From Micrococcales bacterium UBA7469 (GTDB lineage Bacteria; Actinomycetota; Actinomycetes; Actinomycetales; Microbacteriaceae), in assembly GCA_002479805.1 (NCBI GenBank), contig DLPB01000020.1, forward strand, positions 1-64,000: 64,000 nucleotides of DNA, read 5' to 3'. Below, piece after piece: positions 60,965 to 64,000 of this stretch. The notes beneath the pieces were generated by a model that searched no databases, was not told the DNA's origin, and saw only the letters and a list, made by a program, of their open reading frames with translations. Both the position numbers and the translations under genes were made by a program. Each line of letters begins with the position of its first letter. The first letter of the stretch is position 1.

Positions 60965-60980
60965 GTTACCTAACCGTTAC
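60965..60980. promoter_or_regulatory. Direct repeat GTTAC-N6-GTTAC (MtrA-type box)
   Basis: Two perfect GTTAC copies (60965-60969, 60976-60980) with a 6-base spacer match the GTAAC-N6-GTAAC repeat described for the actinobacterial response regulator MtrA, read on the other strand. It lies 66 bases before the hrpA start and 150 bases before the opsin start. Either gene could be the target. Confidence 0.5.
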
Positions 60981-61109
60981 CTAGCAGGTGAATAACAGCT
61001 ACCAAGTTGCTGTTAATCCTCTGTGAGTCGAGCAATGTGGCCGACTCGCCTGAGCGCTCCTTGGCTCGACGAGTGGACTTCTGACTTGAAGAAAAAGTAC
61101 TAAAAGTCA

Positions 61110-61125
61110 TCGAAAGGACTTTCGA
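61110..61125 (+). promoter_or_regulatory. Palindrome over the opsin ribosome-binding site
   Basis: TCGAAAG-GA-CTTTCGA is a perfect 7-bp inverted repeat ending five bases before the opsin ATG. It contains the only ribosome-binding-like sequence, AAAGGA. It could hide that site in the message or act as a DNA operator. A TACTAA about 12 bases upstream may be the -10 box. Confidence 0.45.
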
Positions 61126-61129
61126 AAAA

Positions 61130-61903
61130 ATGGAATCACAGATTAGCTCCGGGGGATATCTTCTGGTATTCAACATGCTCTCCATGGGCATTGCAGCAAT
61201 GCTATTCACCACCATCTTCTTGGTGATGGCAAAGGATCGCGTATTACCTCGTTACCGCATGGCGGTAATGGTGTCGGCAACCGTAACCGGTATCGCCGCT
61301 TACCACTACTTCAGAATGTTTGACAGCTTCAACCACGCATTCGGACCAGACGCCATCGAAGGCACTGTCTACAACGTGGGTTACCGTTACGTGGACTGGC
61401 TACTAACCGTGCCATTGCTATTGGTGGAGACCGTTGCCGTTCTAGGTCTAGCTCGTGCAATGCAGAGCTCACTACTAGCTCGTCTAGTGCCAGCTGCTGC
61501 GCTAATGATTGGCCTTGGTTACCCAGGTGACGCTCAGCTAGACATCATGGGTATCCCAGCATCGGTCTGGGGTCTACTATCGACCATCCCATTCCTATAC
61601 ATCCTCTACGTATTGTTCGTTGAGCTAGGTAAGTCGCTTGAGAAGCAGTCCGCTGCAGTTCAGCGCAAGATCAAAGAACTACGTTTGCTTCTTCTAGCAA
61701 CCTGGGGCGTTTACCCAATCGCATTCATTGCGAACATGAACGCAACGGGCTTCGACGAGGGTGGCTTCGTACTACGCGAGGTCGGCTACTCAGTAGCTGA
61801 CATCTTGGCCAAGTGTCTATTCGGCCTAGTGATCTTCACCATCGCTCGCATCAAGAGCGCTGAGGACGACGCAACCTTCGCGAAGACCGAGTTCAAGGAC
61901 TAA
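61130..61903 (+). CDS. Actinorhodopsin, green-type light-driven proton pump
   Basis: This 257-residue seven-helix retinal protein has helix C RYVDWLLTVPLLLVE, giving proton acceptor D89, T93 and donor E100 (the DTE set of outward proton pumps). L97 sits at the tuning position that means green absorption. Helix G has VADILAKCLFG with D224 and the retinal lysine K228. H59 in helix B can pair with D89. W147-G148 in helix E is compatible with an open carotenoid-antenna site. Leu codons are strongly biased to CTA, unlike most neighbours, suggesting high expression. No carotenoid or retinal genes are in the window. Confidence 0.97.
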   Translation: MESQISSGGYLLVFNMLSMGIAAMLFTTIFLVMAKDRVLPRYRMAVMVSATVTGIAAYHYFRMFDSFNHAFGPDAIEGTVYNVGYRYVDWLLTVPLLLVETVAVLGLARAMQSSLLARLVPAAALMIGLGYPGDAQLDIMGIPASVWGLLSTIPFLYILYVLFVELGKSLEKQSAAVQRKIKELRLLLLATWGVYPIAFIANMNATGFDEGGFVLREVGYSVADILAKCLFGLVIFTIARIKSAEDDATFAKTEFKD

Positions 61904-61921
61904 GGAAAGGTTGTGACTCTG

Positions 61922-62029
61922 ATGAAGAAAATCAATTGGGACATCGTGCAGGCCATCGTGCTAGTGGGAATGCTTCCAGCGATGCTAATCGTCGGAGCTA
62001 TCTTTCCAGCGTTCTTCGCTAAGTACTAA
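61922..62029 (+). CDS. Single-helix membrane mini-protein cotranscribed with actinorhodopsin
   Basis: This 35-residue frame starts MKKINWDIVQAIVLVG and ends FPAFFAKY. Residues about 8-31 form one hydrophobic helix with basic N-terminal residues (N-in expected). It lies 18 bases after the opsin stop. AAGGAAAGG lies just upstream; a GTG at 61913 would add three residues and has even better spacing. A strong terminator follows 15 bases after the stop, so opsin and mini-protein share one transcript. It uses CTA for Leu twice, like the opsin. No known family is recognised. Confidence 0.65.
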   Translation: MKKINWDIVQAIVLVGMLPAMLIVGAIFPAFFAKY

Positions 62030-62043
62030 AAGCTAAAGAGAAG

Positions 62044-62077
62044 TCCCCCGGGCCTTGAGGTCCGGGGGATTTTTTTA
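62044..62077. terminator. Strong terminator behind the opsin transcript
   Basis: TCCCCCGG (62044-62051) pairs with CCGGGGGA (62062-62069), followed by TTTTTTT. It closes the opsin/mini-protein transcript. It lies 5 bases from the stop of the converging DUF3817 gene and may serve it weakly. Confidence 0.9.
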
Positions 62078-62081
62078 TCTC

Positions 62082-62546
62082 TTAGTCAAACCATTCGGTA
62101 GGTGGACCTAGGAAAAGCAAAAATGCGAATACCGCGGGGATTGCTAGCAGCAAAACCGCAAGCAAAACAATGGGGCGGGCGATAAACCAGCGGAAGGTCC
62201 CGTCAATAAAGGACTTATCCCTAGGGTCTTCGCTCTTGCTGGTGCGCCAAGCACCATCAAGAGCCGAGGTTGCCACAAGCCTGCGCTCAAATGGAATGGT
62301 GGCAAATGGAACAATCGCCAATCCAATCGCCAAGGCCAGCTTGCCAAACTTCCAGCGCTGATTGATGCCCACCAGCAGCGCGGTAACCGCATAACCCAAA
62401 AAGACAGCACCGTGAATGCTTCCGGCGATTGTCACAATCGGTGGAAATGGGTCGCCTGCAGCACGAATGATTAGCGCTGAGATAAGCAGGGTCCAGGTGA
62501 TTGCCTCACCTTTTGCGAAGGTAAGAAATAGTTGCTTTGGTTGCAC
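62082..62546 (-). CDS. DUF3817 membrane protein
   Basis: This 154-residue protein starts at the GTG at 62546, which has AAAGGAG five bases upstream. A longer frame to 62615 overlaps the aminotransferase. The N-terminal part TFAKGEAITWTLLISALI and GSIHGAVFLGYAVTALLVG match DUF3817, a three-helix actinobacterial family. A further 60 residues with a fourth membrane helix (PIVLLAVLLLAIPAVFAFLL) extend beyond the usual domain. Function is unknown. Confidence 0.83.
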   Translation of the reverse strand: MQPKQLFLTFAKGEAITWTLLISALIIRAAGDPFPPIVTIAGSIHGAVFLGYAVTALLVGINQRWKFGKLALAIGLAIVPFATIPFERRLVATSALDGAWRTSKSEDPRDKSFIDGTFRWFIARPIVLLAVLLLAIPAVFAFLLFLGPPTEWFD

Positions 62547-62574
62547 GAAGGCTCCTTTGGTTTCCCAAAAGAGT

Positions 62575-63981
62575 CTAGGCGCGCAGGGCCTTAGCCAACT
62601 CCCTGAAGTGCTCAACCATCTTGTCCATGTCCTTCTGAGTGTGCATCAGAGATACCAACCACTGCTCATCGAGTCCCGGAGGGGTGATGATGCCACGGTT
62701 GATGCCCCAGAGCCAGCTCAGCTCGGCAACGCCAAAGTCAACGTTTTTGAAGTCACGGTAGTTTCGCACCGGAGTCTTTGACCAGGTGATCGCTCCCTTG
62801 AGACCCAAACCGATGGTGTGAGCGGGAAGCTCATACTCATTGATGATCTCGTTGATCTTGTTCAGGGTGTTTACGTTGATCTGCTCGGCCTTCTGCATCG
62901 CCTTTGGAGTTACCAACTCTTCGACGGCCATAATCGCGGCCATCACAAGTGGGTTTCCGTTGTAGGTTCCGTAGTGCGCCATGCGACCATCGACCACGGC
63001 AGCCATGTACTTTTGCTTGCCGCCAAAGGCAGCAACTGGCAATCCGCCACCGATGCTCTTGGCCAGGGTGATTAGGTCCGGCTCTACTCCGGTTCTACCG
63101 GCAGCACCGGCTTCACCAGCGGTCAGACCGGTCTTTACCTCGTCGAAGATCAGTGCAATGTCGTACTTATCGCACAGTGCGCGGACACCAGGAAGGTAAC
63201 CCTCGTCCGGCAGCACGATGGAGATGTTCTCCATTACCGGTTCAAGCACAAACGCTGCGATCTTGTGAGCGTGCTCACTCATGATCTTTTCTAGATACTC
63301 GAGGTTGTTGTAGGGAACAACAAAGACCTCACCGGGCTCAACCTCGAATGGCACCTCAGGGGTTGGAGCATTGGCATCCCCGATGTTCTCAAGCTTTGGC
63401 TTTACCGATACCTGCAGTGGGTCGTAACCACCGTGGTAACCACCCTCCAGCTTGATGATTGCCTTTTTGCCATTGGCGGCTCTCGCGGTGCGAATCGCAT
63501 ACATCAGCGATTCGGTACCGGAGTTGGTAAAGCGAATCATGTCTAGGTTGAAGCGCTTCTTAAACAGCTCGGCAGCCTCGGTCGCAGTAGGCGAAGGGGT
63601 GACGAACAAGGTTCCGGTGCGGTTCAGTGCGCGCTTTACAAAGCGCACCACCTTTGGGTTTAGGTGTCCGACCATCATTGCGCCAAAGCCCATGGATAGA
63701 TCCAAGAGCTTGCGGCCGTCGACGTCCTTGACGTAAGCGCCCTTAGCGCTGGCTACCGAAATCGGGTATGGGTCCCAGTGTTGAAAGCTGGAGGTAACTC
63801 CAAGCGGTAGGGACTTGCTGGCTTTTACGTTCTCTTTGCCAGATAGTTTTGTGGTCTTTTGAAATAGCTCCCACTCTTTGACGAGTAGCTCTTTAACTCT
63901 GTCTTGATTTAGTTCTCTAGTGGTTGTCGGAACCACTCGGTATCCAGCAGGGTCGTGTTTTGGGTTATTCACTTGTGACAC
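62575..63981 (-). CDS. Class III aminotransferase (glutamate-1-semialdehyde aminomutase-like)
   Basis: This 468-residue PLP enzyme starts at the GTG at 63981, with AAAGGAG eight bases upstream; the in-frame GTG at 63990 overlaps that site. MIRFTNSGTESLMYAIRTAR and LEGGYHGGYDPLQVS are typical of the HemL branch. FDEVKTGLTAGEAGA holds the PLP Asp, and the lysine is in ITLAKSIGGGLPVAAFGG. Compared with HemL it has an N-terminal extension of about 45 residues and a diverged C-terminal domain. A separate HemL function cannot be assigned; amino donor and acceptor are unknown. Confidence 0.85.
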   Translation of the reverse strand: MSQVNNPKHDPAGYRVVPTTTRELNQDRVKELLVKEWELFQKTTKLSGKENVKASKSLPLGVTSSFQHWDPYPISVASAKGAYVKDVDGRKLLDLSMGFGAMMVGHLNPKVVRFVKRALNRTGTLFVTPSPTATEAAELFKKRFNLDMIRFTNSGTESLMYAIRTARAANGKKAIIKLEGGYHGGYDPLQVSVKPKLENIGDANAPTPEVPFEVEPGEVFVVPYNNLEYLEKIMSEHAHKIAAFVLEPVMENISIVLPDEGYLPGVRALCDKYDIALIFDEVKTGLTAGEAGAAGRTGVEPDLITLAKSIGGGLPVAAFGGKQKYMAAVVDGRMAHYGTYNGNPLVMAAIMAVEELVTPKAMQKAEQINVNTLNKINEIINEYELPAHTIGLGLKGAITWSKTPVRNYRDFKNVDFGVAELSWLWGINRGIITPPGLDEQWLVSLMHTQKDMDKMVEHFRELAKALRA

Positions 63982-64000
63982 GAGTATCACTCCTTTGTGT

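Noticed and set aside
1..64000. CRISPR arrays, insertion sequences, rRNA genes or a replication origin
   Set aside because: No regularly spaced repeats, transposase frames, rRNA sequence or DnaA-box cluster could be seen.

Overview
The window is a densely coded chromosomal segment of a small-genome actinobacterium. G+C is moderate, many genes overlap by 1-4 bases (TAATG, ATGA, TAGTG), and TTG/GTG starts and leaderless promoters are common. The actinorhodopsin gene, the Mycobacterium-like gene order (tad genes-topA-tmk-holB; ridA-DUF4177-PBP-metallophosphoesterase; SRP RNA-dnaX-recR) and the moderate G+C suggest a planktonic freshwater Microbacteriaceae of the Luna group (Rhodoluna/Aquiluna type). 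The taxon is an inference from content, not a database match.

Layout. 1-3.7 kb: a tRNA cut by the window edge, an MpaB-like oxygenase, a small membrane protein and an acetate symporter pair (DUF485/ActP). 3.8-12.2 kb: one long minus-strand run that starts with a 6C-type small RNA and continues with a reduced Tad (Flp pilus) cluster, topA, tmk, holB and a secreted peptidase-like lipoprotein. 12.3-23.1 kb: acs, ridA, a DUF4177 mini-gene, a PASTA penicillin-binding protein, a metallophosphoesterase, asd, lysC, recR, dnaX and the SRP RNA. 23.2-30.3 kb: an alpha/beta hydrolase, mmsA, and an ABC importer operon with an acyl-CoA-dehydrogenase-like flavoenzyme, a DUF4242 protein and a divergent flavin reductase. 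These last genes look like a small organosulfur (or similar) uptake and monooxygenation unit.

30.4-34.9 kb: an accessory-looking stretch next to tRNA-Ser(GGA). It holds small membrane proteins, a DUF2975/HTH pair, and a head-to-head junction of two 5'-truncated genes (Abi_2 HEPN and TetR). 34.9-45.8 kb: quinone/aldehyde detoxification-type genes, threonine aldolase, PadR-like and AarF genes, an Excalibur metalloprotein, kup, a CitE-like lyase and small membrane proteins.

45.8-49.3 kb: a sulfur locus with a DUF2231 membrane anchor carrying two cytochrome b5 domains, a secreted rhodanese and a YeeE/YedE (TsuA-like) thiosulfate channel with a C-terminal frameshift. 49.4-60.9 kb: a GH1 beta-glucosidase, an Fe(III) ABC importer under a DtxR/IdeR-type box, an ABC-F ATPase, a frameshifted GH32-like gene and hrpA. 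60.9-64 kb: actinorhodopsin with an elaborate upstream region, a previously uncalled 35-aa membrane mini-protein directly behind it, a strong terminator, a DUF3817 protein and a class III aminotransferase.

The strongest leads for new biology are the double-b5/rhodanese/thiosulfate-channel locus, the mini-protein linked to actinorhodopsin with its upstream control elements, the ABC importer/flavoenzyme/DUF4242 cluster, and the Excalibur-HExxH secreted protein. Decayed genes are the frameshifted yeeE and GH32 genes and the abi/tetR junction.
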